6,923 nucleotides of DNA. It comes from Bacteroidota bacterium (GTDB taxonomy: Bacteria; Bacteroidota; Bacteroidia; Flavobacteriales; Weeksellaceae). The stretch's first letter is position 1, and each line of letters opens with the position of its first letter. Both the position numbers and the translations under genes were made by a program. The stretch spans positions 1 to 6,923 of the forward strand of contig JAFDZJ010000285.1 of the NCBI GenBank assembly GCA_018266965.1. Direction: 5' to 3'. The notes below the pieces were generated by a model. That model was not told the DNA's origin, made no database searches, and worked only from the letters and a program-made list of their open reading frames with translations. Positions 6,056 to 6,923 of this stretch are shown here, piece after piece.

Positions 6056-6923
6056 TTCTGTAATAACTGTTTTAAAATATTTGCAACTGCTGCAATATTC
6101 AATGATTTGTCTTTTGACAATTTTGCTTTGATGGATTCTTCAATCTTGTTTACTTCATTCCGCTTTGTCTTTGGTAATCGAATCAAACTTTTATTGATGC
6201 CATCCACAAAAGAACTCATTTCAATTCCCAAAATGTCTTCTTTTTCATCGTCTGTGTCTGCTTGCGAAATGGTTGTAAGATTGTCTAACTCATAAATGAT
6301 TGATTTGAATTTATCGTAAAGCAAAATTTCTTCTTCGTCCTTAATTGTTTCCAATGGTTTTCCTATTACACTTTGTGCAATGGAACTTAACCATGATTTT
6401 TTATCATCCAACTGTGAATCCAGCCGCTGAATAAAAGTTTTTTGATGTGGTAAGCACAAATGCTTTTTCAATTTTTTGAACCTATTTTGAAGTTTAGGTT
6501 TGTATTCTTCAAATTCTGTTTTCTCACCAATGTATTCTTCCAGAATAAAATCTTCAAAACGGTTAAGTAAACTGTCATAGCTTGTTCTCAATTCACGAAT
6601 AGCATCCTGCAACTTAGTAATATAGCTCTGTAGTTTCTCTTTAGATTTTTGCAGGCTTTCGATGTTAAACCCTAAGGCAAGAGGAAAATCTTCAAAGAAG
6701 GATTTCTCTGGGTCTGTTGAATTTGCAATTGCATTACGAATTGCTAGTGTTTCCTTTTTCAGTCTGCTTGTAGTTTTGGAATATTCTGAAAGCCCTTTAT
6801 GAAAAGTCAGGAATGGTTTTATCGTTTCAATAAAAGTTTGGTTGTCTAATTTTTGCTTTGAATTCTGGTTTAGAAAAACACGATAGCTATTGAAGATGTC
6901 TAATTTTACACCTTCGATGTCGA
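6052..6923 (-). CDS. C-terminal part of a large unrecognised protein (possible BREX/phosphorothioation-type ATPase), 5' end outside window
   Basis: The frame is open from the right edge to a TGA at 6054-6052, giving 289 visible residues; the true start lies beyond the window. A TTG at 6612 is an internal leucine codon, because the frame stays open and protein-like upstream of it. Visible residues about 36-86 include an ordered stretch ending in DPEKSFFEDFPLALGF, followed by a predicted helical or coiled-coil part (about 88-135) and a charged, helix-rich C-terminus. No Walker motif or catalytic signature is visible. The stop overlaps the ATG of the PP-loop gene by 4 bp, so the two are probably translationally coupled. 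The style and position suggest the C-terminal part of a large P-loop ATPase such as BrxC/PglY-type proteins, which in BREX type 4 accompany a PAPS-reductase-like protein. That family assignment is a weak inference; the coding call itself is firm. Confidence 0.85.
   Translation of the reverse strand, partial: DIEGVKLDIFNSYRVFLNQNSKQKLDNQTFIETIKPFLTFHKGLSEYSKTTSRLKKETLAIRNAIANSTDPEKSFFEDFPLALGFNIESLQKSKEKLQSYITKLQDAIRELRTSYDSLLNRFEDFILEEYIGEKTEFEEYKPKLQNRFKKLKKHLCLPHQKTFIQRLDSQLDDKKSWLSSIAQSVIGKPLETIKDEEEILLYDKFKSIIYELDNLTTISQADTDDEKEDILGIEMSSFVDGINKSLIRLPKTKRNEVNKIEESIKAKLSKDKSLNIAAVANILKQLLQK

Noticed and set aside
6052..6612. A separate 186-residue gene starting at TTG 6612
   Set aside because: The same frame is open to the right edge and codes a protein-like sequence upstream, so this is the C-terminal part of a longer gene.

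Overview
The window is one compact run of seven genes, all on the minus strand, from a low-G+C bacterium. The organism is most likely a member of the Bacteroidota. None of the gene starts has a Shine-Dalgarno sequence at usable distance; each is preceded by A/T-rich sequence. Codon use is strongly A/T-biased and genes are spaced by a few bases or overlap by 4 bp (ATGA). Genus cannot be told from the window.

In transcription order (right to left): (1) the C-terminal part of a large unrecognised protein that runs off the right edge (6923-6052). (2) A PP-loop PAPS-reductase/DndC-like sulfur-chemistry protein (6055-4952), overlapping gene 1 by 4 bp. (3) A small protein with four predicted membrane segments (4932-4252). 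(4) A nucleoside 2-deoxyribosyltransferase-like protein (4255-3857), overlapping gene 3 by 4 bp. (5) A DEAD/DEAH-type helicase with an N-terminal phospholipase-D-like nuclease domain, resembling the helicase-nucleases found beside DNA phosphorothioation (dnd) genes (3808-1580). (6) A 77-residue orphan (1577-1344). (7) The N-terminal part of a Rad50/SMC/DndD-like ATPase (1337-42), cut short where the sequence re-enters itself.

Together this looks like an anti-phage DNA-modification/restriction locus. The PP-loop protein plus the SMC-like ATPase recall the DndC/DndD pair that puts sulfur into the DNA backbone, and the PLD-helicase would be the restriction arm. The set is not a standard dnd operon: no DndA, DndB or DndE is visible, the PP-loop protein differs from canonical DndC, and a membrane protein/nucleosidase-like pair sits between the modification and restriction genes. 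That pair resembles a membrane-effector plus nucleotide-enzyme module and is the most novel part. The functional reading is inference from domains and gene order.

The left end carries a perfect direct repeat of at least 69 bp (1-69 = 413-481) that shifts the frame of the SMC-like gene and ends it. It is either an assembly loop at a contig end or a real 412-bp duplication. No RNA genes, CRISPR arrays, insertion sequences or convincing terminators were seen. The only intergenic gaps are 19, 48, 2 and 6 bp, plus the first 41 bases.
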